From Axinella damicornis (lineage: Eukaryota > Porifera > Demospongiae > Axinellida > Axinellidae), in NCBI GenBank assembly GCA_963931865.1, contig OZ007506.1, positions 1,014,241-1,078,240 of the forward strand: a stretch of 64,000 bases of DNA. Direction: 5' to 3'. The notes under the pieces are model-generated. The model ran no database searches. It was not told where the DNA came from and worked only from the letters and a program-made list of their open reading frames with translations. A program made the translations under genes and the position numbers. Of the stretch, positions 55,149-64,000 are shown in pieces (position 1 is the stretch's first letter; every line of letters begins with the position of its first letter).

Positions 55149-56453
55149 TCATTGTGTTTGGTGTCTGGTTGCGGCTGGAGAACCAGCAGTTTTAGAGTCT
55201 TTCGAACTAGCAGTAATGTCCACCTGGTGATTTTTCAGTCCAGAATCAACACGCTTTTTTGAACAGTCTTTTTGTTGAAGTCTCATCTTTCTCATCCCTC
55301 TTGCAATCTTCTGAAAATCTTCAGGAACCTGGCCTTCCCTTGAAGATGTGTTTTTCCTGTCTCTCTCCTTCAGTTGGACCCATTCTTTGAATGTCAAGCG
55401 TTTGGATATTGAGGAAGTTGGATTGTTTTGCTGTAGCTGAGCCTTCAGTGGAACATGCAATTGCTTTTGCTTCTGCTTCTGCCTTTGCTTTAAAGGTCTC
55501 CTGATAATGGACGATTGAGGCTGGACAGAACATGGTCGTTGAGGTTGGATCAATGATTGTACTGACCCCTTCAAAGGAATAGGATGCACAGACACGGATC
55601 TCCTCCTCCTCGCCCTCTTGTCCTCTTCTCTTTTTTTGTCAAGCCATGTCTGGTAGGCCAATTTTGCTCGTTTTGCCTTCTCAATCTCCTGAATAGCTGT
55701 TGCTTCTCTCTCTTTGCATTTTAGTCTGTGTCGTTTGAGATCGTTCCTTCTTTGCAGCAAACATTCCTTGTCCTTTTTCAGCAACCAATCTTGCAGACGT
55801 TGCTCACTTGAATCTCTCAACCAGTAGTCTGACCTACAAGCTTCTCTTCCTTTAAGCTCACCACTTCTTGACCATGGCATGGCAGGGGGTTTCATGTCCA
55901 TGTTAATCCTTGCAAATGACAGCGGTTGTTGTGAGTATATTAGAGCTAGTTCTGCCTCATTCAAGTAGTGATGTGGGCTGAGTTCAAGTTCAAATGTAGC
56001 GCGATAATGTTTCTCAGTCTGTGGCCTAACTGTTTTTCTGAACTTCATGGCTGATAATGCACTTTGAGGTGGAGGAGAGGCAGGAGGGTGCGGGTAGATG
56101 CTACTTCCATCTCCAAACTTCCTGAAGGTAGTATGATGGTTATGATGATATTGGGGAGCAGAATCGAGGAAGCTACCCAGTGGCGGGGTTGTTAGGTCCT
56201 TCTTACCAGTGTCAATGTTAGCACTTGATGCACAATGATCGTCTTCCATTCCTTCCTCACTCACACATGGACTGTGCATGTGAGGTAACTGAGTCCCAGT
56301 TGCCGGGGACGTCACCGTCATAGGGACATCAGAGTCGAGCTCTCTGCTGCCGTCCTGGGCATCTTGATGGATGTGTAGCAGTGAAATGATTTCCTCTAGG
56401 AATTTAAGCTGCTGTGTACCACTCACGTTCAGCTGGATGTTCACCGGGTGCAT
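55149..56453 (-). CDS. Single-exon, highly charged coiled-coil protein (CCDC-type)
   Basis: An uninterrupted 434-codon frame starts MHPVNIQLNVSGTQQLKFLE and stops with TGA at 55149. The N-terminal half is low in order. The centre has WLRDSSEQRLQDWLLKKDKE followed by a Lys/Arg/Glu-rich helix (REATAIQEIEKAKRAKLAYQ, TWLDKKREEDKRARRRRS). The C-terminal third repeats the idea (FKEWVQLKERDRKN). The W-L-x-K-K and F-x-x-W motifs within basic helices recall the CCDC34/CCDC181/MAP9 group of microtubule- and cilium-associated proteins, but I cannot assign it to one. It lacks introns, unlike all its neighbours. The start lies 116 bp from the divergent CCDC138-like gene, a common arrangement for co-regulated ciliary or centrosomal genes. 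Confidence 0.75.
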   Translation of the reverse strand: MHPVNIQLNVSGTQQLKFLEEIISLLHIHQDAQDGSRELDSDVPMTVTSPATGTQLPHMHSPCVSEEGMEDDHCASSANIDTGKKDLTTPPLGSFLDSAPQYHHNHHTTFRKFGDGSSIYPHPPASPPPQSALSAMKFRKTVRPQTEKHYRATFELELSPHHYLNEAELALIYSQQPLSFARINMDMKPPAMPWSRSGELKGREACRSDYWLRDSSEQRLQDWLLKKDKECLLQRRNDLKRHRLKCKEREATAIQEIEKAKRAKLAYQTWLDKKREEDKRARRRRSVSVHPIPLKGSVQSLIQPQRPCSVQPQSSIIRRPLKQRQKQKQKQLHVPLKAQLQQNNPTSSISKRLTFKEWVQLKERDRKNTSSREGQVPEDFQKIARGMRKMRLQQKDCSKKRVDSGLKNHQVDITASSKDSKTAGSPAATRHQTQ

Positions 56454-56569
56454 GGCTTCTCACTTCTACCAGCCCCACCCCCAAGGTTTTGAAATCCTAC
56501 GAGCCACACCCCCAATTTTTGCGCATGCGCAGTTAATAGCCGCGGGCTAATACAGCTGTAGCGCAAGCC
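56454..56569. promoter_or_regulatory. Divergent promoter, coiled-coil gene / CCDC138-like gene
   Basis: A 116-bp spacer between two start codons. It holds the GC-rich block tttgcgcatgcgcag, a palindromic tgcgca core like an NRF1 site (consensus GCGCATGCGC). An NRF1-type element in a bidirectional CpG promoter is plausible. Confidence 0.55.
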
Positions 56570-58184
56570 ATGGAAGAACAACAACTGGTCCTGAGTTGTA
56601 AGAGTTCCTTGAATAAACCAGGGAAACTACGGCAGCAGAACCTCCCCGGTGATGGCCTACTGGAGTTACAAGGTGGTTGCAGCAGTGACAGCGCTGGGGC
56701 TAGAAGAGATGGGTACTTGTACTTCTCATGATAGTTTGTTTTCACTTCCACCTGCAGTTCCGGATTCTTCCAGGTTGTATTCGCTGGACAGAGGCGGCTG
56801 TAAGTCGTACAACAGCATTGGGGAGACACTTGGATCGGAGAGTGTGAGTGGCAATTCTTGGATGCCAGGGAGTGACTCTGCCCAGCTACCCTGTCTGGTT
56901 CTCAGACCCTTCTTGCATTGGTCACCACATATACACATAAGGGTTTTGGAACTGGGTGGTCATCCATCATGTGTGCACTGAACTGGCCAACCAAGTGCTG
57001 TGTCTGTAAACTCTAATGGTTTTTTCTTGTTAGGATTGTGATGTGGAATACCTTGTACGGTCTGAGGGTGCAGAGAGGGAGGACGAATTAGAGCAACAAA
57101 ATGAGAGTTTTGAACAGCATGTATACAATGAGCTGTCGGCAATCAGAGACAAGTTGAAGGTGTAGTAATCCACTTTTATATGAATATGCACATTTTAAAG
57201 GGAGTATTATTGTCCTTTATATAGACTCAGTTCCAGAAGTTAGCAGATGATGAGTGCTGCTTGCAGGATGACTTGGCAGCTCTGGAAGAGAGGGAGAAGG
57301 AATTGGAAGAGAGGGAGAAGGAGGTGGAGGAGAGGGAGAGGGAGGTGGAGGAGAGGGAGAAGGAGGTGGAGGTGAGGGGGGAGGAGGTGGAGAAGGAGGT
57401 GGAGGAGGTGAAGAATGGGGTAGAAAGGAGGGAGAGGGAGGTGGAGGATAAGGAGAGTGAGATAGAGAAAAGGGAACGAGAGCTGAGGGAACGTGAAGAG
57501 AAGGTATTTGAGATGGAGCGGCTGGCCTGTGAGGCCCATGATGTCCTCACTCAGTGCATTGAGCAAGAGGTGGCCAAGAGACTGCAAGAGTACAGGGAGG
57601 TATGTGTGGGGTCCATGAAAGTATTATTAGAAGTGTTTGGCTGACTGGCTGTGCCAGGCTGTCAGTGACCCATGCCTTGAAGAAGTCTGTTCATATTTCT
57701 ACAGCAAGGGGAGGAGGAGGTAGCCAGGTTGGGTTCTGCTCTGCAGGAAAAGGCCAGAGAATGCCAAAGACTCAGGAAGTCATTTGACATCATCAAGCAA
57801 GGCAACGATGGGCTAAAAAAGCAGGTGTATTTCCATCCACCACAAGACTCGGAGTAGGATCATCCAGTTGATTAATCACTTGATTGATTTTCCTTTGCAG
57901 CTCCAGGACATTTCAGAGCGGAATTCTCAACTTGAGTTGCAGATGGCTAGCATCCAGGGACGGCTGGTGAATCTTCAGAGGAGGAACGAGTACATTGCAG
58001 CCAAGCAACAACGGGAGTTCAATCTCTCAGAGGAGCTGGCCAGGAGCACAAGGACCAGGGGAGGAGTGAAGCCTGAGGCTCACCACCCAGTACAGAAGAG
58101 GAAACGGGGTTCCAATAAGGTATGGGTGCATTGCTTGCAGACAATGAGTTTTTCACTTAAATTTGATTTATGTTTACTCCTCCA

Positions 58185-58228
<44 letters not shown>

Positions 58229-61029
58229 AAAGCCCACTATCACTGGGCCTGACTATTACATCCTCCTTGGCTCCCTCATGAGTTGGTTGTGCAGAGTCCA
58301 CCTCTCCCTGCCCCTCCACCCGGACCACCACCACCACACTCAGCAACACTGCAGGAAGACCCTCCCCCTCCTGGCCACCCTGCTGCCCCAGGTCCCTGCA
58401 GCCAGCACCACGCTACAGATCCCCCTACTGGAGTTCACCTACTGGGCAGTCACACACCTTGCACTGGTATAGCAAGCACAACTCACACTATGCGGCACAG
58501 CACTGCGTAGAAATGACCTACCTTTCTTTATGCATGTGCAGAAGTCTAGCCTTTCCTCCACACTGAGGCGGATTGGGGAAGAGGTGTACAAGGCCACAGC
58601 GCATGTAAGTACGCTCATTTGTCCCTAAGTTAAGTTGTCTAAGCTGATACAATGATATTCTTTCAGGCCCTTGCCTCACCCCATGAGCATGACCCACCAT
58701 CTAGTTGTCTGGAGAGGGGTGGGGCCTTCTTCAGAAGTCCCGACCTGCACACACGCCTCCTCTCAACACTGCTCGTTCTGAAGACATTGACACAAGGTGG
58801 GCAGTAGTATACCCAGCTATCCCACAGTAGCTTCTGTGAGATGCAACAGTTTGTACAACCATTCTACCAGTATAACGCTTATGGCCATAATTATGGTGAT
58901 TATAGCTGGTGTTGAATGGACTATGTAAGCATTAGTTTCCCTACCTACAGTGGACTGTCTAGCTCATGTGTTTGACACTCTGCGGCAGGACCTCAAAGAA
59001 GATGTTGTACGTTGTTGTTGCCCACAACTATATAGGAATAGGCAGTAGTAATATCATTACATCAATAAATATGTCATCTTGTAATGGAAATACTTTTCAA
59101 CATTGTACCCCTTGTCGCTGTGACTATGGGGATACGTATCTCACAAGTACCATTGTGCTCTTGGCCACCCTACCCACAACATCTTTTTTTGCACGAATTT
59201 CATAGGGTAAGGAGCTCTTTCTTGTCTACCATGGAGTTGAGGCGGTTCTGCCATTCATGAAACCCTTGAATAAGGCTCTATGCGGGCATGCTGTGGATAT
59301 CTACTTGCAGTTGTCAGTGGAATCGGGTGAGAGCTGCTGCTGCGTGACGTGAAACCCTCCTGCAGTAGTGTCGTAAGGTGATGTAATCACATGCCCACAC
59401 ATCAAGACCATCTGTTGAAACCATGTGAAGAATGTAGCAAGAGTCGCATGGGTATAACAGACTTACGTTCCAGTACAGTGACTGTTATGAATGTTGCTTC
59501 CTGTTGTTATATATAACAAAATTGGTGTGCCTGTACAGTGATTGTATTTTGGGCTGGTAATCGGGTGAGAGCTGCTGCTGCGTGACGTGAAACCCTCCTG
59601 CAGTAGTGTCGTAAGGTGATGTAATCACATGCCCACACATCAAGACCATCTGTTGAAACCATGTGAAGAATGTAGCAAGAGTCGCATGGGTATAACAGAC
59701 TTACGTTCCAGTACAGTGACTGTTATGAATGTTGCTTCCTGTTGTTATATATAACAAAATTGGTGTGCCTGTACAGTGATTGTATTTTGGGCTGGTAATC
59801 GGGTGAGAGCTGCTGCTGCGTGACGTGAAACCCTCCTGCAGTAGTGTCGTAAGGTGATGTAATCACATGCCCACACATCAAGACCATCTGTTGAAACCAT
59901 GTGAAGAATGTAGCAAGAGTCGCATGGGTATAACAGACTTACGTTCCAGTACAGTGACTGTTATGAATGTTGCTTCCTGTTGTTATATATAACAAAATTG
60001 GTGTGCCTGTACAGTGATTGTATTTTGGGCTGGTAACAAGGTTGTCATCAGATCAGAGATTTTCTACGTACTGTCAGCCATAGCTTGGTTGCAGACCCAG
60101 TAGCAGACCCAGTGCGGATCGCTTACCGTACGTTATACTGGGAAAGGTCTGGGAACGATAAGCAGGACTGGCTTTGAATACATATCCAAAGGGCTGCTGA
60201 ACGCCCATCATACAATCTTCTGCACAGCTGTGTTTGCTGTTTGGGGAGCAGTGGGCTTGGTCTCTTGCAGACCCAGTAGCAGACCCAGTGCGGATCGCTT
60301 ACCGTACGTTATACTGGGAAAGGTCTGGGAACGATAAGCAGGACTGGTTTTGAATACATATATCCAAAGGGCTGCTGAACGCCCATCATACAATCTTCTG
60401 CACAGCTGTGTTTGCTGTTTGGGGAGCAGTGGGCTTGGTCTCTGAGCCTCCTTGTAGCCCCAAAGGACATGCTAACCTATTGCAGTTACCTGCAGTTACA
60501 CTGGAAGCATCATTATACATTTGTTTACCCTCCTCTCCACCTCCCTCCCCCTACCTTCTACCTCCTGTTCCCACCTCCCTCCCCCTACCTTCTACCTCCT
60601 GTTCCCACCTCACTCCCCCGTCCCTTCCCACCTCACTCCCCCATCCCTACCCACTTCCCGGTATTCCCTTATTCCCCCTCCCAGCCGTGCTGCCTCACTT
60701 CCTGAGTATGTGTAGCAGTGAGGAGTGGTTTGCTGCCTGCACCGCTCTGCTCAAGGAGAGCAGAGCGGTGGACGTCAGGACGCTGGAGAAGCTGAGTATC
60801 ATCTTACAACGACTCTCCAAGATCAAGTGAGCACAAGTTACAGTGGTAGTTGTCCCTGCCGCAATGATGCTTTTACTATCCATAACTTAGGGCCAACCGA
60901 CAGATGTTTGAGGCCTTTCAGCTGCCTATTCTGATGCAGGAACTGCTGCACACGCACGCCAACCTAGACAACCCCTTCCTCACCCTCAATCTTCAGTCCA
61001 TCCTCCTCAACCTCACCAGCAAACACTGA
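56570..61029 (+). CDS. CCDC138-like centrosomal coiled-coil protein
   Basis: Multi-exon gene starting MEEQQLVLSCKSSLNKPGKL. Exons seen: 56570 to about 56672 or 56730; about 56759-56800; about 57035-57162; about 57224-57599; about 57705-57824; 57900-58118; about 58229-58466; about 58543-58604; about 58666-58796; about 58952-59006; about 59207-59326; about 60686-60828; about 60890-61029 (stop TGA). Exons 3-6 give a long coiled coil whose core is almost pure Glu/Arg/Lys (REVEEREKEVEVRGEEVEKE). The C-terminal half is globular and helical: PTITGPDYYILLGSLMSWLC, then ALLKESRAVDVRTLEKLSII and LQRLSKIKANRQMFEAFQLP, closing with LTLNLQSILLNLTSKH. The ITGPDYY block and L-x-I-I-L-Q-x-L-S-K-I-K block match my memory of vertebrate CCDC138, a centrosome/centriolar-satellite protein. 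The junction at 59326 skips the 238-bp triplication; exact ends of some exons are uncertain. Confidence 0.65.
58189..58228. repeat. CA microsatellite at a CCDC138-like acceptor
   Basis: (CA)n of about 38 bp ends in ccaaag, directly preceding the exon that starts cccactatcactgggcc. The acceptor has almost no polypyrimidine tract. Confidence 0.9.
59326..60036. repeat. Three tandem copies of a 238-bp unit that includes a 5' splice site
   Basis: Nearly identical copies begin at about 59326, 59564 and 59802, each opening with atcgggtgagagctgctgct. The first gtgaga is the donor of the CCDC138-like exon ending at 59326. The duplication therefore starts at the exon edge and carries two further donor copies (about 59565 and 59803) into the intron. 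Identity between copies is almost complete by eye, so the duplication is young. Confidence 0.9.
60089..60440. repeat. Two tandem copies of a 176-bp unit containing a half mobile element
   Basis: The segment starting ttgcagacccagtagcagac occurs at 60089 and again at about 60265, and the following cttctgcacagctgtgtttg block is also doubled. The unit includes agacccagtgcggatcgctt, the end of the TAGTCTC-type palindromic family found at 5826, 28306 and 35767. It lies in the same CCDC138-like intron as the 238-bp triplication. Confidence 0.85.
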
Positions 61030-61677
61030 CCACAATATGCATTGCCTTGTTGCTTACAGGTATGCAGTCAGCACAGAAGCAATCCTTTCAATGCTACTGG
61101 AGTTACCTCTATAATGGATTCTGTTTGGAGCAGAGAATGGCAATAGTAATTGGATGTAATAGCTTCAGTTTCAAGTACAAAATGGCACTAGAAATTGGAT
61201 GCAATATATATAGCTTCAGCTTCAATTAGAGAATAGCAATAGAAATTGAATGCAATTAAGAACTGACATATTTCATGACAGCCAGGTGGACGAGTTTGTG
61301 TATAAGCTAGCTTTTGGTAGTGACGAGCTCACAAACTCCTGTTTGAGTGCATCCAGTGACCCAAGGCAGATGTATATGAATTTACGGTTCAATCAATGAA
61401 ATTGCGTATGCATGTCAAAGAGATAACCCCTGGTTCTGCATGGGGTATTGACTCTATTGAGCAAGATAGATTTATAGATACATTGTTGTTTGCGGTTTCT
61501 TGCATAATTGGTTTTACTAGTGAAAGTGGAATATTAAAAAAAATTCAGACATACAATAATTTTGAAGTGACCAATATGCACAGGGTAACTGTGTGGCCTC
61601 AGGTAATTGGGCCACAAGAAGGCAGAAGAGAAATTGAGTGATAACCATGCGCAACGAATGCTCTGTTCTGCTGCAGT
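61030..61677. other. Convergent 3' region, CCDC138-like / FERM gene
   Basis: AT-rich spacer without a supported exon. A loose repeat of about 55 bp (agcttcagtttcaa and variants, with caatagaaattg) is visible between 61131 and 61255. The plus-strand frame at 61396-61641 has no recognised signature. Confidence 0.45.
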
Positions 61678-63682
61678 TCAGTGCACAACGTCATTGTATA
61701 TTGCATCATCATCAGTGTAGGCCACGTCATCGTAAATTGCATCATCAATGTAGGCGTGGCTTTGAGAAGGTGCTGTGCCTTTCTGGGGAAGCTCATTGAT
61801 CACCTCCGTGGGTAGATCGTATACTCTTTCCTCACTGGGGGTCGGAGAAGTACTGGCTGGTGCATTACGTTCAAGTACGTGGTATGTTGGAGAGGAGGAG
61901 GAAGATGATGTAGCTTCAAATGTGTCGGAAATGGAGGGGGAGAGGGGGGAAAGCGATGAGTGCACAGGACTTATGGGAGACAGAAGCTCCTCGTAAACTG
62001 CAGGAGAGAAAGATATACACAGCCAATGAAGCCACCCAAGAAGTGGCACAATAATATAAGCTAAACAGCCAGTCTGTATGTAATACAAGCAAGAGTGCAT
62101 GATGTGCAACGAAGATGATGTCATCGTGCATGGAAGGATGTGGAAAGAGTGGGGAGCCTTACTTCGTTCCACACTGGCCTTAGTGTTCATCTGATTATCC
62201 TGTTGAATGACCTCCCTCCGAGATGAGAGGGGTGGAGGGGGGGAAGCAGAGAGGGGGGCTTCTTTGGGTGGAGGAGGAGGGGAGCCCTAGTAGGATAACA
62301 AGGAGGTGAAATCGCCAAGGTGGTGGTGTTGACGAGTTCCATTTCTAATTGCTAATGTTTGCCATGTGATGTGATTATGGCTCTCACGTAAAGCAAAACT
62401 GCTGTTGTACCTTAAGGCTACCATTAATTGCAGGCACTAATTTAACAAGCACAGGAGAATTCACTAAAATTTGTGTTAGCTTAACTAAGAATACGTATCC
62501 ACATGCCCCACACGCTGCATACATGTGTGTACACATGACCTGACCACGCAATGCTAGCTTCACGATGATTATTATCACTGATTCTGCTAAAATCGCTAAA
62601 ATCAGTACCTGCCAATCAGAGGTACCTTCAAATCACTAAATTTCTTACTAAGGTATACTGGTACCTCGTTCCCAGGCCACAGCTGATGCGGCCTGGGAAC
62701 GAGGCTAGGTATACTGGTACCTCGTCTCTGGTGATGGCTTCAATGTGGAAGTTGATGAGGTTAACAATCCACCGCCCCTGGTTGGTCTTCACAGGGTAGC
62801 TGGTGTCCACAAAGTTCAGCACAAACGCACCCGGACTGGAGCCCCAGTTCTTCAGCACCTGATACTGCCACATGTCCAAAGTCTGAGAGATTTAATAATT
62901 GTAAAGTGGTGCTTTAGTTTGATGAATCATAGTAGTATGATAAAGTCTGTCTTTTCAAATTTACAAGAAAACTCCTGGAATTGACTTTGTGCAGCCTAAT
63001 ATATCCAATCAGGAGCTTATGAGCGGCGAAGGCTTCGCCGCTCATAAGCTCCTGATCCAATCAACAGTGAGGTAAATCAAGGACTGAAGTGGGGAGACAA
63101 CATCCGCACAGCTGCTACGATGGCAGAACACTCAGGATTCACAAAAAAAAAAGTGCATTGCAAAATTACCTGGAAATACTACAAAGATTCGCAGAGCCTA
63201 TGGTCTATGTTGTTACTCCCTCCACATTCTGTGGTGGGCAAGTGAAACTAGGGCCAAACAGTTGGACAGACAGAGGCAGTGTACTAGCCTCGTTCCTAGC
63301 CTCCCACGTGGCCTGGGAACGAGGCTAGCTAGGCCCAAACAGTTGGACAAACAAGGGGGTGACACTCCCATAGACACAAGTCACAGCTGCGACCGGGGTC
63401 AAGAAATCTTGACTGTCATTTTTGCTGCTTGACCACTTGACCGCATCACAAAAAGACTTGACTGTTTGACTGCGCTGTATTTCAGCCGTTGACCACTTGA
63501 CAGCCCGTGTCACCCCCTTGACAAACAGAGGTAGAGTGCACTGACCTCCTTTGTTTTGGCATCAACTCTTGAAATGCCCTCTCTGCTGATGCCGATCAGA
63601 ATGGGAGTCAGTTTGTTGTTCTGGAGAACACGTTTCTTCAACTCCTGGAAGAAAGAGGAGCCATTGGAGGGGCACATGAGGT

Positions 63683-63722
<40 letters not shown>

Positions 63723-64000
63723 ATGAGCCACTGGGGGCTGGAACTGATGGCACCTCATGTGACCAGATCCCCTAGGTTTTCCCCTCCATATTTGCATACT
63801 ACAAAGACTGGAGGTGGGCCTATTACACAGACAGACCTTGCAGGGGAAGAAGATGCTGCCGTAGGTTGGCAGCGAACAGCTGGCATGGATGTAGCAGTCC
63901 TTGGCTTGTTTGCATGTGTAGCCCTTCAGCTGCTGCTGCTGCTCTGAGAACACCTTTTCCTCAACCCCTTTCACTGGGACGTACTCCAGAGGGAGGAACT
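61678..64000 (-). CDS. Talin-type FERM (F3/PTB-like) protein with tyrosine-rich tail, truncated by window edge
   Basis: Exons, minus strand: 64000 (cut) to 63837, 63644-63546, 62882-62721, 62286-62163 and 61997-61678 (stop TGA). The window begins inside the F2/F3 part of a FERM domain (EYVPVKGVEEKVFSEQQQQL, then ASCSLPTYGSIFFPCK). It continues ILIGISREGISRVDAKTKE, WQYQVLKNWGSSPGAFVLNF and QGRWIVNLINFHIEAI, the F3 lobe as in talin (L-L-G-I-T, R-V-D-x-K-T-K-E, S-P-x-x-F-x-L-x-F). After F3 the protein does not enter a rod. It has a Pro-rich segment (GSPPPPPKEAPLSASPPPPL) and a short acidic tail with Tyr sites (VYDLPTEV, AYIDDAIYDDVAYTDDDAIY, NDV). It is therefore not talin itself. It may be an integrin-tail adaptor-like or Src-substrate-like protein (inference). 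The N-terminus lies beyond position 64000. Confidence 0.7.
62665..62709. mobile_element. TAGCCTC-family short palindrome (62.7 kb)
   Basis: cctcgttcccaggccacagc, then tgatgcggcctgggaacgag: inverted ends with a few bases between. It abuts the donor of the FERM exon ending at 62721; the phrase ggtatactggtacctcgt is duplicated on both sides (about 62652 and 62707), a possible insertion-associated target duplication. Confidence 0.8.
63008..63056. other. Perfect 24-bp-arm hairpin in FERM-gene intron
   Basis: atcaggagcttatgagcggc + gaag, one spacer base, then the exact reverse complement ending cataagctcctgat. The whole palindrome is 49 bp. It is not linked to an obvious terminal-repeat family in this window and could be a foldback MITE fragment or a small hairpin RNA locus. 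Confidence 0.85.
63284..63328. mobile_element. TAGCCTC-family short palindrome (63.3 kb)
   Basis: agcctcgttcctagcctccc, then acgtggcctgggaacgaggc. Located immediately left of the AAGGGGGTGACAC element. Confidence 0.8.
63353..63522. mobile_element. Element with AAGGGGGTGACACTCCCAT ends (copy 2)
   Basis: caagggggtgacactcccat opens, cagcccgtgtcacccccttg closes, and the interior again has ctgcgaccggggtcaagaaa and ttgaccacttgaccgcatca. This is a clear relative of 42704-42983, but shorter. Located in an intron of the FERM gene. Confidence 0.8.
63682..63720. repeat. Poly-G run (about 39)
   Basis: An uninterrupted G homopolymer in the intron between FERM exons 63644 and 63837. The length may be an assembly estimate. 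Confidence 0.95.

Noticed and set aside
57227..57587. Ser/Leu-rich minus-strand frames
   Set aside because: Antisense of the Glu/Arg-rich coiled-coil exon of the CCDC138-like gene.
61396..61641. Plus-strand frame of 81 codons in the convergent spacer
   Set aside because: No motif and no splice partner; sits beyond the CCDC138-like stop codon.

Overview
This window is animal nuclear DNA: protein genes are cut into short exons by GT-AG introns, several neighbours share short divergent promoters, and the introns are packed with micro- and minisatellites and small palindromic (MITE-like) elements. The mix suggests an early-branching metazoan, most likely a sponge. It combines CARD and caspase-fold proteins, a Frizzled-domain receptor (pseudo)kinase, a talin-type FERM protein, cilium/centriole genes and a Fanconi complex gene in about 64 kb. 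The species assignment is an inference. All gene models were spliced by eye, using reading frame, splice-site sequence and remembered family signatures.

Layout, left to right. (1) 1.06-15.15 kb, minus: a large CARD-repeat / caspase-like / discoidin-like gene whose caspase-fold region lacks both catalytic residues. (2) 15.89-18.93 kb, plus: TPGS1-like tubulin polyglutamylase subunit, divergent from gene 1. (3) 19.04-30.83 kb, minus: MOSPD2 (CRAL-TRIO, MSP domain, C-terminal membrane anchor). (4) 31.04-35.30 kb, plus: FANCB-like gene, divergent from MOSPD2. (5) 36.20-36.95 kb and 41.42-43.29 kb, minus: two two-exon copies of MOB4/phocein. Between them lies an FN3 gene with one in-frame stop. 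(6) 43.38-44.91 kb, plus: ANKRD46-like ankyrin/membrane protein, divergent from MOB4 copy 2. (7) 44.97-54.98 kb, minus: secreted-signal / Frizzled CRD / TM / pseudokinase receptor with a tyrosine-bearing tail. (8) 55.15-56.45 kb, minus: intronless charged coiled-coil protein. (9) 56.57-61.03 kb, plus: CCDC138-like centrosomal coiled-coil gene, divergent from gene 8. (10) 61.68-64.00 kb, minus: a talin-type FERM fragment with a tyrosine-rich tail, running off the right edge.

The genes do not form a pathway. Loose themes are cilium/centriole biology (TPGS1, CCDC138, perhaps the coiled-coil protein and MOB4), membrane contact or signalling (MOSPD2, the receptor pseudokinase, the FERM protein) and innate-type death-fold signalling (the CARD gene). 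The non-coding part is unusual. About ten polypurine or polypyrimidine tracts lie in CARD-gene and MOSPD2 introns. At least eight minisatellites with 15-52 bp units are present, and several mobile families recur. One minisatellite appears to have grown out of the terminal repeat of the commonest mobile family.

The best candidates for something previously undescribed are the CARD/pseudo-caspase/discoidin protein, the Frizzled-domain pseudokinase and the FERM-plus-tyrosine-tail protein.
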